Source: an uncultured Clostridium sp. (GTDB lineage: Bacteria; Bacillota; Clostridia; TANB77; CAG-508). Taken from it: 6,706 nt of DNA. Below the pieces are notes generated by a model that made no database searches, was not told the DNA's origin, and saw only the letters and a list, made by a program, of their open reading frames with translations. The translations under genes and the position numbers were made by a program. The DNA is taken from the NCBI GenBank assembly GCA_900553985.1, contig USFW01000050.1, positions 1 to 6,706 of the forward strand, written 5' to 3'. This document shows positions 1 to 6,287 of the stretch, piece after piece; position 1 is the stretch's first letter, and each line of letters opens with the position of its first letter.

Positions 1-54
1 AGCGTACGGTTCGCATCCGTAAGGTCGAGAGTTCGATCCTCTTCGTCTCCACCA
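1..54 (+). tRNA. tRNA-Ala(CGC), 5' end cut off by window edge
   Basis: This is the 3' part of a tRNA gene. The anticodon stem is TACGG (5-9) paired with CCGTA (17-21), closing a 7-nt loop TTCGCAT whose anticodon is CGC (12-14), which reads the Ala codon GCG. A 5-nt variable loop follows. The T arm is GAGAG (27-31), loop TTCGATC (32-38) and CTCTT (39-43). The 3' acceptor strand is CGTCTCC (44-50), then discriminator A51 and an encoded CCA (52-54). U70 of the acceptor (position 48) fits the G3:U70 wobble that identifies alanine tRNAs, although G3 lies outside the window. The D arm and 5' acceptor strand are missing. It is transcribed towards the island genes, which run the opposite way. Confidence 0.93.
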
Positions 55-70
55 AATGTTGAAAGTAAGG

Positions 71-97
71 AAGCCGCTGAATATTCAGCGGCTTTTT
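71..97 (+). terminator. Rho-independent terminator of the tRNA gene
   Basis: A perfect inverted repeat, AAGCCGCTGAA (71-81) and TTCAGCGGCTT (84-94), has almost no loop as drawn and is followed by a T run to 97. It starts 17 nt after the tRNA CCA, so it should end the tRNA transcript. On the minus strand the stem is followed by only a broken T tract, so termination of the small minus-strand gene arriving from the right is possible but weaker. Confidence 0.9.
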
Positions 98-126
98 GTT
101 CTGTAATTATAATTTTAATATATTAT

Positions 127-270
127 TCATTCTTTTTTTGCCTCTTTTTCTGTTATAGACTGTACAAACTGTTTCACAGAAGGATCTTTACCAATAATTT
201 CAAGCGCCGCTTGAGTATCTGCCACAAAAATCTCCATCTCTGGTTTAGTAAGAAAAAAGTCAGGTTTCAT
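127..270 (-). CDS. Hypothetical 47-aa ORF, probable C-terminal half of a frameshifted gene
   Basis: An open frame of 47 codons starts at ATG (270-268), overlaps the stop of the upstream ORF and ends in TGA (129-127). It begins MKPDFFLTKPEMEIF, looks helical and has a charged Lys/Glu tail ending EKEAKKE. No convincing ribosome binding site precedes the ATG. The same frame stays open upstream of the ATG as far as a TAG at about 293-295, so the reading DLKEHLRMKP can be followed back into the upstream ORF. I infer it is the natural C-terminus of the 260-610 gene, displaced by one base. The alternatives are a separate overlapping micro-gene or noise. No family is recognised. Confidence 0.45.
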   Translation of the reverse strand: MKPDFFLTKPEMEIFVADTQAALEIIGKDPSVKQFVQSITEKEAKKE

Positions 271-610
271 TCGCAAATGCTCTTTTAAATCCGTCTATAT
301 TCCTATAATGATTAAGAATCACCTGAAGATCATTAGAATTTAGATTTTCCGCTAAAAAATATTTGCTATTACTCCACTCTTTAATTGAGGATTCAAGCAA
401 AAGTTTAGAACATATTTTAAACGTACCAGCATTGGAGTAAAGCTTTCTTATCCAAAAATTATGGTCACTAATTTCCGAATAAAGCAATATCAAATAGTTA
501 GAAAGCTTTTGCTTTCTAACTATTTTTCTTTTATTTTCCAAATAGATTGTACCAGCAAAACCAGATATTAAAGAAATAATTATTGTTAAAATAGTTTGGA
601 GAAAATCCAT
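260..610 (-). CDS. Small membrane-anchored helical protein, likely frameshifted
   Basis: This 116-residue protein of no recognised family starts MDFLQTILTII. The first ~25 residues form one hydrophobic, probably transmembrane, helix (FLQTILTIIISLISGFAG). A basic stretch NKRKIVRKQK follows, suggesting the rest is cytoplasmic and helical. The ATG at 610 is preferred because GAGGG lies 11 nt upstream (626-622). A TTG start at 628 would add six residues, MRDCEF. The frame ends in the odd tail FKRAFANET and TGA. Removing one base from the AAAA run at 286-283 would join it to the 127-270 frame as GFKEHLRMKP and give a protein of about 160 residues. It follows the HNH gene on the same strand after an 82-nt gap with inverted repeats, so it may be a separate transcription unit. 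One-helix membrane proteins of this size occur as accessory or effector genes in defence loci, but nothing here proves that role. Confidence 0.65.
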   Translation of the reverse strand: MDFLQTILTIIISLISGFAGTIYLENKRKIVRKQKLSNYLILLYSEISDHNFWIRKLYSNAGTFKICSKLLLESSIKEWSNSKYFLAENLNSNDLQVILNHYRNIDGFKRAFANET

Positions 611-631
611 AAACTCACAATCCCTCAAATC

Positions 632-664
632 TTTGCTGAATTTTGCACTATAAATTTCAGCAAA
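632..664. repeat. 9-bp inverted repeat between HNH gene and membrane-protein gene
   Basis: TTTGCTGAA (632-640) and TTCAGCAAA (656-664) are perfect reverse complements 15 nt apart. After one mismatch the stem continues as TTT/AAA, leaving a loop of about 5 nt. No T tract follows on the minus strand, so it is a poor Rho-independent terminator in that direction. Its place just upstream of the small gene fits an operator or an RNA structure in that gene's leader. Function unknown. Confidence 0.5.
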
Positions 665-665
665 T

Positions 666-691
666 AAAAATATATCAGATTATATATTTTT
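666..691 (-). terminator. AT-only hairpin just after the HNH stop, weak terminator candidate
   Basis: AAAAATATAT (666-675) and ATATATTTTT (682-691) form a perfect 10-bp inverted repeat with a 6-nt loop. The repeat ends 1 nt past the HNH stop codon. On the minus strand it is followed by a T-rich run. The stem has no G or C, so its stability and terminating power are doubtful. It is the only candidate for the operon's end before the small membrane-protein gene. Confidence 0.35.
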
Positions 692-692
692 A

Positions 693-1421
693 TTATTTTA
701 CAAACAAAATGTCTTGATGGTATTCAAGATATTCCAACAACTTATCAGTGTGTTTTAGATCAACTATAATATCTTGAGATATTCGTAATCGTTTCTCATT
801 TTCTTTACCAACAAAAGAAGATATAAACATTTTACCAATGTTATTAAAAGTGATTAGCCCACAATCAAAAAGCCTGTCCATATTAGCACTTAATAACAAC
901 CCATTGTTTACATCAATTCTTTCGACGTTACTACAAATTGCCCAAGGTTTAATATGACTTGCCACAAGCAGCTTAACATTATCAATGCCTGTCACTAAAC
1001 AGCAATTTTGATATTTTTCTAAAATATCTTTACGATACTGTCCTTGACCTATGCGTGCCTTAATTATTGTTTCTTTCTCTGTATGGCCAATCTTACTAGC
1101 CTCAATTTGTTCTACAATCTTCAGCTCTGTATCTTCCACATCAGAACATGACAAAACATAATAACGATACTGTTTTAGAGAATTACTATACATATTATTT
1201 CCTGTTGTATTTTTCTTTATGAAAGATGGATTATGCAGAATATTAATGACTGCGATATCCAATTCTACTAAACTCATATCAAATAAACTTTTGGATATGA
1301 CGTTAGCATCCAGCATTTCATTAGATATTGTATTAATCGCTCGTTGATATTTATATATAGATGTATCTTTTAACGAAGTATTTTTCTGCATCCATAAAGA
1401 AAAATTATCTAAAATATTCAT
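693..1421 (-). CDS. HNH endonuclease, putative restriction enzyme of the system
   Basis: This 242-residue protein is likely the DNA-cleaving restriction subunit paired with the cytosine methyltransferase at the head of the operon. The C-terminal half matches the HNH_2 type: RIGQGQYRKDIL (123-134), NCCLVTG (139-145), the catalytic block ASHIKPW with His156, then DVNNGLLLS with Asn172/Asn173 and MDRLFDCGLITF (181-192). The first ~90 residues are helical, and the pattern TSIYKYQRAINTIS resembles the SAM-like DNA-binding domain of tyrosine recombinases. No recombinase catalytic domain follows. The start ATG is preceded by a purine-rich site, AAGGTAGGAG (1433-1424). It is the last gene of the set, 19 nt after vsr, so nuclease would be made after methylase. 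The cleavage site cannot be read from sequence. Assignment as the cognate restriction enzyme is inferred from context. Confidence 0.92.
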   Translation of the reverse strand: MNILDNFSLWMQKNTSLKDTSIYKYQRAINTISNEMLDANVISKSLFDMSLVELDIAVINILHNPSFIKKNTTGNNMYSNSLKQYRYYVLSCSDVEDTELKIVEQIEASKIGHTEKETIIKARIGQGQYRKDILEKYQNCCLVTGIDNVKLLVASHIKPWAICSNVERIDVNNGLLLSANMDRLFDCGLITFNNIGKMFISSFVGKENEKRLRISQDIIVDLKHTDKLLEYLEYHQDILFVK

Positions 1422-1440
1422 GTCTCCTACCTTCTAATAA

Positions 1441-1863
1441 TCAAAATCTATTAGAATTTAATTTTTCCAAAATTTTTTTCATTGTAATATCTATATTTCT
1501 ATTTTTAAGTTCGCATTCCCATATTCTTAGAACAGTCCAACCACGCTTTTCAAATAAATTTGTTATTTCTTTATCATGATATATATTTCTATTTTTCTTT
1601 TTTTCCCAATATTCCTTGTTATTTTGAGGAGTAAGATTTCTGCAATTATGGCCATGCCAGAAACATCCATCAAGGAAAATAGCAATCTTTTTTTCTAAAA
1701 AAACAAAATCAGGATGTCCTTTCACTTTATAAAATCTTCTCCAACCAGAAATATTATATTGTTTAAATATTTCAATTAATCTTAATTCAGTTGTCTTATT
1801 ACCATTAGAATGAACTTTTCTCATTATATCCGATCTTTTATTTTTATTAAATATATCAGTCAT
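1441..1863 (-). CDS. vsr: Very short patch repair endonuclease (Vsr)
   Basis: This 140-residue protein of the Vsr family nicks DNA 5' of the T in T:G mismatches produced by deamination of 5-methylcytosine, which starts short-patch repair back to C:G. Visible family features are the N-terminal KNKRSDIMRKV (7-17), Glu26, the catalytic Asp52 in GHPDFVF, and DGCFWHGHNC (65-74). Cys67, His72 and Cys74 there, with Cys117 in WECEL, fit the zinc site of E. coli Vsr, and His70 aligns with its His69. Asp65 stands where the E. coli enzyme has His64. The start at ATG 1863 is chosen because AGGCGG (1873-1868) lies 4 nt upstream and the protein then begins MTDIFNKNKRSD as the family does. A GTG at 1902 would add 13 unrelated residues. 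It lies 44 nt after the receiver gene and 19 nt before the HNH gene. Its partner is almost certainly the operon's methyltransferase. Confidence 0.97.
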   Translation of the reverse strand: MTDIFNKNKRSDIMRKVHSNGNKTTELRLIEIFKQYNISGWRRFYKVKGHPDFVFLEKKIAIFLDGCFWHGHNCRNLTPQNNKEYWEKKKNRNIYHDKEITNLFEKRGWTVLRIWECELKNRNIDITMKKILEKLNSNRF

Positions 1864-1907
1864 AAATCCGCCTATTTTAAATACATTATCCATTAATAAC
1901 ACTTTTA

Positions 1908-2906
1908 TTAAAAATGCTTTTGAACTTCGTTAAAACATTTATCATACTTAATTATATCTTTTCTAATTTTTTCCCATTGATCTAATGAAATTTTATGATC
2001 ATCTATATGTTGTTCACAACTTGGTGGACATCTTCTTTGTTCAAATTGTTCAATATCATCGTAATATAGTATATTTTTTTGATGGGGGCATACTTCTAAT
2101 TTTTTATGAGCTAGATTATTCCTTACTTTTACAATTTCAGAAAAATATCCATTCAAAGGTTTCTCAATAAAACTTTGATCATCATTAACTTCTAAAATTT
2201 TAGCAAAAATATCATACTTTAACTTTATTGGAAATATATAACTAGGTAAATTATTGATTTCTTTTCTAACATCAGCAAATTCTTCTTTTTCTACTCTATC
2301 TAATGTTTTCGTAATAATTTTTATTACTTCTTTTCCTCTCTCTTTGACACGATCGTACAATAAATTGGTTATTATTTTTTTGTTTTCTGGCGATAATCGA
2401 TCATACTTCTTTATAATATATGACTTAACTGTATAATCATTTTCTGAAGTTCTATCCATTAATACGCCTCTAATATTCGACAGAGACAATAATCTTCTAG
2501 CATTTTTTTCTAATAAACTTAGTGATCGATCTTCAAAATGTTCTCTATCGCTAACATACACCCCTTCAAATGAATTTAAATCTTCTTTTATAGCCTTTCT
2601 TATATCTGCCTCATACCTAGATGAATAAAAAAGTATATCAATATCCATGCCATTTTCCCTTAATTCTTTGATTATATCACTACCAAATATGTTATTCGAA
2701 AGTGAATAGTCCATGAAACACATATCATATACTTTAAAACCTTCTTTTTCCTCTCTCAGTTTTTCTTTAAATGTAGTAGCATCTTTAATATGATTAAACT
2801 TTATTGTTATACCCATTTCTTCTACATGCGACTCTAAGAGTGCTTTCATTTCATCGTAAGATACTGTTGTATCCTCTACCCATAATACTCTCATATCATA
2901 TCTCAT
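1908..2906 (-). CDS. Receiver-domain protein with HEPN-like C-terminal domain
   Basis: This 332-residue protein has an N-terminal response-regulator receiver fold. VLWVEDT supplies the acidic pair Glu11/Asp12, YDMCFMDYSL gives phosphoacceptor Asp66, and ILFYSSR gives the switch Ser95/Ser96. The usual conserved Lys after strand 5 is not obvious: GVYVSDREHF (115-124) has Ser-Asp-Arg there. Residues ~130-330 are helical with no recognisable DNA-binding domain. They contain VRNNLAHKK (261-269), an Arg262-Asn263-x3-His267 arrangement typical of HEPN-superfamily ribonucleases. A Cys/His cluster follows (Cys273, His275, Cys293, Cys297, His300, His304) that could bind a metal. The start at ATG 2906 is 3 nt after the stop of the kinase-like gene, with GAGG about 9 nt upstream, so the two are probably translationally coupled. 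I infer phosphotransfer from the neighbour and an RNase output. The receiver call is firm and the HEPN call moderate. Confidence 0.88.
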   Translation of the reverse strand: MRYDMRVLWVEDTTVSYDEMKALLESHVEEMGITIKFNHIKDATTFKEKLREEKEGFKVYDMCFMDYSLSNNIFGSDIIKELRENGMDIDILFYSSRYEADIRKAIKEDLNSFEGVYVSDREHFEDRSLSLLEKNARRLLSLSNIRGVLMDRTSENDYTVKSYIIKKYDRLSPENKKIITNLLYDRVKERGKEVIKIITKTLDRVEKEEFADVRKEINNLPSYIFPIKLKYDIFAKILEVNDDQSFIEKPLNGYFSEIVKVRNNLAHKKLEVCPHQKNILYYDDIEQFEQRRCPPSCEQHIDDHKISLDQWEKIRKDIIKYDKCFNEVQKHF

Positions 2907-2909
2907 CGT

Positions 2910-5063
2910 CTATAGCCTCACTTGTAATCTGAATCCATTTACACAGTCCATTATTTCTACTTTACCTTTCAAATTCTGTTCTACAATATTTTTTATATGA
3001 TATAATCCTACTCCTGTACCTGTTTTAGTATAACTTTTACCAAATTCAAATAACTCTTTTTTATCTACAATTTGCTTATCTAGTCCTTTTCCATCATCTG
3101 TAAAATCTATTATTGCCTCATTTTCTATTAAATCCATATTAACAAATAAATTACTAGCTTTATGTTTAACAGAATTGCTTACTACATTGTCTAAAATTAT
3201 AGATATATCTTGTGGAACAAAATTTGTATCATACACACTATTACCTAAAATTTTTATATGTAAAATAATTTCTTCATTTTTATTTAATATTTCTTCACAA
3301 TATTCTTTTATGAATTCAAATAAATCACCATACATTGCTTCATTAGCTATATCAAATTTTGCTAAAGCACTGTACTCAAGTAAAGCTTTCATTCGTGCAA
3401 TTAAATAAGACATTGTCTTAAATCCATTCCAAATATCTGATTCTTTAAGACTTCCTTTCTTAAATTTTTTCACTTGGTTTTTTATTGTGTTATTCATAGT
3501 ATATATATTAATTTTAAGCATATGTAATTTTTCGACAAAATCAATTTTGTTATCATCAAGCGAATCCATTAAGAATAAATTCCTTTTCTTTTCACTTTTC
3601 AAGTCAAAATCTAAATCTTCTGCTTGTTTTTCTGCTTCTTTAAACTTCTTCTCTGCTTCATTTTTTTCTTCTTCTGCTTTTTTACGTTTCTTTTCTTCTT
3701 CTCTTTTCTCCGCTTCTGCCTTTTTAGCCTTTGCTTCTGCTTTTTCTTTCTTAATTCTTTCTTCTTCTGCTTTTGCTTCCGCTTTTTTTCGATAAAATTC
3801 TTCTTCTTCTGTCACTTGATTACCTAATTTTATACGAATTCTAATCAAATTATTTATTATTGGCTTTAAAAGTTCAATTAACAATTGTACTCTTTCATCA
3901 TCTTCAATAAACCCTTGCCTGTTAGAAGTTGCAATATCATCTAATTCATTACAATCCAAAATGTCAAAACTTATTTCTCCCTCTATATAATTACTAAACG
4001 CCTGTGTATTTTTAACATACTCTAAAAAATTCTCAACAGCCAATTTTTTTCTAACATACAATCTTAACTGATTAGGCCTGTACACTTTATTTCTTAAATA
4101 ATCCGGATCATTAATAATTGCATCTTCTTTTTTTATAGAAGTATGTATGCCAATCCACCCAGTTAACTTATATGGAATTTCTTTTTCTGTCAAACTCCCA
4201 TCTCCTTTGCTAAATCTTCTTGAACCAAAAAATTGAAAACTTTTGGCAGGTAATATTTCTACTTCACGTAATTTATCGCCAATTTCCTTTATTTTAGATG
4301 TTATCCTAACTCCATTTGCCAATTTTTTATATATTTTCATTTCGCTATTATCATAAATAGCGCACATATTTTTAAAAGCAATTGATTTCTCAATTGCTTC
4401 AAATCTTATTTTATCATAATCATGTTCAAGAATTGATACTTCTATCCGACCTTTTAGCTCCTCCAATAAGTAAAAATCAGCCAGTTTCGCTTTTAGAGCA
4501 TCCAATGTTTTTATTCCAAAATTTGTTAAATTTACATTAGTAAGTTTAATCATAGTACCAGTCTTAAATTTATTCCACTCTTCTTGTGCTTCAATTTCTA
4601 TACTATCTAACTCACATCTCTCTAACATAGGTATATCAGAATCTTTAACATCAGCAGCATTTAAACACCATGCAGATTCATTACTATTAACAGTTTTAGA
4701 AATAAGAAAATACTTGTTGGATAAATATAGAGCAGCTAATTTTCCAATGCCCTTTCTACCCATAAGCTGATTTTTTATATGTTCACCAATTTCATTATCT
4801 GATCTTTTATCTTTCCCAATTAAGACATATTTCTCTGCCAAAGAATAATAGTCCATACCATATCCATTATCAAATATCTCAATTACAGAATTTTCTTTGT
4901 TTTTCATATTAATATAAATTTTAACGGATGTAGCTTGCGCATCTAATCCGTTAGCCACAAGTTCTGAGATAGCAGTCCAATGATTAGAATACAAACCTTT
5001 CCCTAAAAGTTTCAATGCAAAATATGAAAAATTAAAATATATAGTATCGCTAGTATTTTCCAT
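2910..5063 (-). CDS. Dual GHKL ATPase: MORC/MutL-like N-terminus and histidine-kinase-like C-terminus
   Basis: This 717-residue protein has two ATP-binding domains. The N-terminal GHKL domain shows the N-box SELVANGLDA (33-42; Glu34, Asn38), the G1 box DNGYGM (65-70) and the G2 box GRKGIGKLAA (102-111), as in Hsp90, MutL and MORC proteins. A middle part to ~415 contains YVRKKLAVENFLEYV (336-350) and ATSNRQGF (378-385), possibly a transducer-like fold. Residues ~420-495 are a Lys/Glu/Ala coiled coil. A helical stretch (~505-570) has His514 in KLHMLK as a candidate phosphoacceptor. The C-terminal kinase ATPase has N-box DNVVSNSVKH (625-634), G1 DDGKGL (656-661), F-box LFEFGKSYT (671-679) and G2 GTGVGLYHI (682-690). 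No membrane helix or signal peptide is seen, so it is cytoplasmic. It starts 3 nt after the methyltransferase stop, with GAGG 8 nt upstream inside that gene. MutL/MORC-type ATPases are known next to methylases in restriction loci. A sensor role upstream of the receiver protein is inferred. Confidence 0.93.
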   Translation of the reverse strand: MENTSDTIYFNFSYFALKLLGKGLYSNHWTAISELVANGLDAQATSVKIYINMKNKENSVIEIFDNGYGMDYYSLAEKYVLIGKDKRSDNEIGEHIKNQLMGRKGIGKLAALYLSNKYFLISKTVNSNESAWCLNAADVKDSDIPMLERCELDSIEIEAQEEWNKFKTGTMIKLTNVNLTNFGIKTLDALKAKLADFYLLEELKGRIEVSILEHDYDKIRFEAIEKSIAFKNMCAIYDNSEMKIYKKLANGVRITSKIKEIGDKLREVEILPAKSFQFFGSRRFSKGDGSLTEKEIPYKLTGWIGIHTSIKKEDAIINDPDYLRNKVYRPNQLRLYVRKKLAVENFLEYVKNTQAFSNYIEGEISFDILDCNELDDIATSNRQGFIEDDERVQLLIELLKPIINNLIRIRIKLGNQVTEEEEFYRKKAEAKAEEERIKKEKAEAKAKKAEAEKREEEKKRKKAEEEKNEAEKKFKEAEKQAEDLDFDLKSEKKRNLFLMDSLDDNKIDFVEKLHMLKINIYTMNNTIKNQVKKFKKGSLKESDIWNGFKTMSYLIARMKALLEYSALAKFDIANEAMYGDLFEFIKEYCEEILNKNEEIILHIKILGNSVYDTNFVPQDISIILDNVVSNSVKHKASNLFVNMDLIENEAIIDFTDDGKGLDKQIVDKKELFEFGKSYTKTGTGVGLYHIKNIVEQNLKGKVEIMDCVNGFRLQVRL
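3609..3806 (-). repeat. Low-complexity Lys/Glu/Ala coiled-coil coding repeat
   Basis: About 66 codons (residues ~420-485 of the dual GHKL protein) are nearly all Lys, Glu and Ala, with recurring units such as KAEAKAEEE, KKAEAE and KKAEEEKNEAEKK. On the + strand this appears as degenerate repeats of CTTCTGCTTTT type. It encodes a long charged helix or coiled coil between the two ATPase regions. Such tracts can gain or lose codons by slippage. The long + strand frames opposite it are shadows. Confidence 0.85.
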
Positions 5064-5066
5064 AAT

Positions 5067-6203
5067 TCATTCCTCTCTTAAAACTCTTTTTATTTGCTCA
5101 GCTAATCTACAAGCTAGTAGTGGCGGCACTGCATTTCCCACTTGCGTCATAATTTCACGCTTTTTGCCTATAAATTGAAACCAATCAGGAAACGATTGTA
5201 TCCTAGCGCCTTCTCTAGGAGTCAACGCTCTATTTTGCTCATAATGAATACACCTTAACCCAGATGGTGTAGACATATTATTTGTTATTGTAGTACATGG
5301 TTGATCAGCATATAGTCTTCCATAAGTATTATTATATCCAGATGTTAGTCTATAATTTTCACCTAGAACTCCTTCATCAACAAGTTTGTTAATGTAATTT
5401 CTTCCTTCTCCTTCTATTACATTATTTATTATTGTTTGAATCTTCTCTCCATATTCAGATACAAAATGACATGTTAAAATTTCATTATTACCTCTCATCA
5501 GTAATTGATATTCATTTTGAGGGTTTAACACTCCATATCCTTCAGCCTCTTCTCCAGACGCAACTACTGGTAAATCTGATACTGCTTCTTTCAACGTAAT
5601 CCTTTCAATTTCAAGTGGAACAGGAAAATTCCACATTATGTCTAAATCATTCCTAACCCCAATGATAAAAACTCGTTCACGTTGCTGTGGCACTCCATAA
5701 TCTACTGCATTTAAAACTTTATGATAAATTTTATATCCTAATCCATCATCCATATTTGCAAATTTTTCTTTTATATCATCTATAATATATTTTCCATTTT
5801 CATCACGCATCGATAACATACCTTTAACATTTTCAAACAAAAACATTCTGGGTTTAATAATGGATAACATTCTATAATACTCATTATATAATTTTGCTTT
5901 ATCATCATAAATACGTTTACCAATTGTACTATAAGATTGACATGGAGGCCCGCCAATAATTAAGTCCACTTCTTCTTTGCCAATTAACTCTCTTATATAA
6001 TCTTCTCCTAGATTTCGTATATCATCATTTATCATATTTATGTCAGGAAAATTTACACTGAATGCTTCCGCTGCTGCTTTGTCATATTCATTTGCAAATA
6101 TTATATCGCATTCTTCGTTTACTATAAATTCATTGTGTATTAAATTATAATAAAAGCCAAAGGTAAGACCTCCAGCTCCTGAAAATAAATCTACTATTCG
6201 CAT
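5067..6203 (-). CDS. DNA (cytosine-5)-methyltransferase
   Basis: This 378-residue enzyme transfers methyl from S-adenosylmethionine to carbon 5 of cytosine in its target site. All main C5-MTase motifs are present in order: I VDLFSGAGG (4-12), IV GGPPCQSYS with catalytic Cys88 (84-92), VI FENVKGM (123-129), VIII YGVPQQRERVF (169-179), the IX-like TPREGARIQSFPDWF (328-342) and X QVGNAVPP (354-361). The short target-recognition region lies between ~210 and 300, and its specificity cannot be read by eye. The start ATG at 6203 is supported by AAGGAG 7 nt upstream (6216-6211), and the protein then begins MRIVDLFSGAGG as the family does. An upstream in-frame ATG at 6287 would overlap the -35 box and is rejected. 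It is first in the operon, so DNA can be protected before the nuclease appears. The stop lies 3 nt before the GHKL gene. Confidence 0.97.
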   Translation of the reverse strand: MRIVDLFSGAGGLTFGFYYNLIHNEFIVNEECDIIFANEYDKAAAEAFSVNFPDINMINDDIRNLGEDYIRELIGKEEVDLIIGGPPCQSYSTIGKRIYDDKAKLYNEYYRMLSIIKPRMFLFENVKGMLSMRDENGKYIIDDIKEKFANMDDGLGYKIYHKVLNAVDYGVPQQRERVFIIGVRNDLDIMWNFPVPLEIERITLKEAVSDLPVVASGEEAEGYGVLNPQNEYQLLMRGNNEILTCHFVSEYGEKIQTIINNVIEGEGRNYINKLVDEGVLGENYRLTSGYNNTYGRLYADQPCTTITNNMSTPSGLRCIHYEQNRALTPREGARIQSFPDWFQFIGKKREIMTQVGNAVPPLLACRLAEQIKRVLREE

Positions 6204-6210
6204 AATATTT

Positions 6211-6216
6211 CTCCTT
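6211..6216 (-). promoter_or_regulatory. Ribosome binding site of the methyltransferase gene
   Basis: AAGGAG on the minus strand with a 7-nt spacer to ATG 6203. This strong site decides the methyltransferase start in favour of MRIVDLFSG over the in-frame ATG further upstream at 6287. Confidence 0.85.
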
Positions 6217-6258
6217 ATTTGTTTTAAACAAATTTTCATGATACAATATTCCAATTTC

Positions 6259-6287
6259 ATTTTAATAATTTGCCAATTATTTGTCAA
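6259..6287 (-). promoter_or_regulatory. Sigma-70/SigA-type promoter of the operon
   Basis: On the minus strand, a perfect -35 TTGACA (6287-6282), a 17-nt spacer and a -10 TAAAAT (6264-6259, five of six consensus bases) lie upstream of the methyltransferase. Transcription would begin near 6252, giving a leader of about 50 nt. No other equally good promoter was noticed upstream of the later genes, which fits a single polycistronic message for the five genes. Confidence 0.75.

Noticed and set aside
1864..1902. 13-residue extension of Vsr from GTG 1902
   Set aside because: No ribosome binding site precedes GTG 1902 or the ATG at 1893. AGGCGG directly precedes ATG 1863, and the shorter protein aligns with known Vsr N-termini.
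1361..2436. + strand open frames 1361-1579, 1985-2170 and 2254-2436
   Set aside because: They lie antisense to well-supported Vsr, HNH and receiver-protein genes and show no ribosome binding sites or family features.
3487..3827. Two overlapping + strand open frames rich in Phe and Ser (3487-3795 and 3624-3827)
   Set aside because: They are antisense shadows of the Lys/Glu/Ala coiled-coil region of the dual GHKL protein and have no independent coding signals.
6204..6287. 28-residue N-terminal extension of the methyltransferase from ATG 6287
   Set aside because: It would start at the -35 box, lacks a ribosome binding site and adds residues unlike the family. ATG 6203 has AAGGAG upstream and gives the family's normal start.
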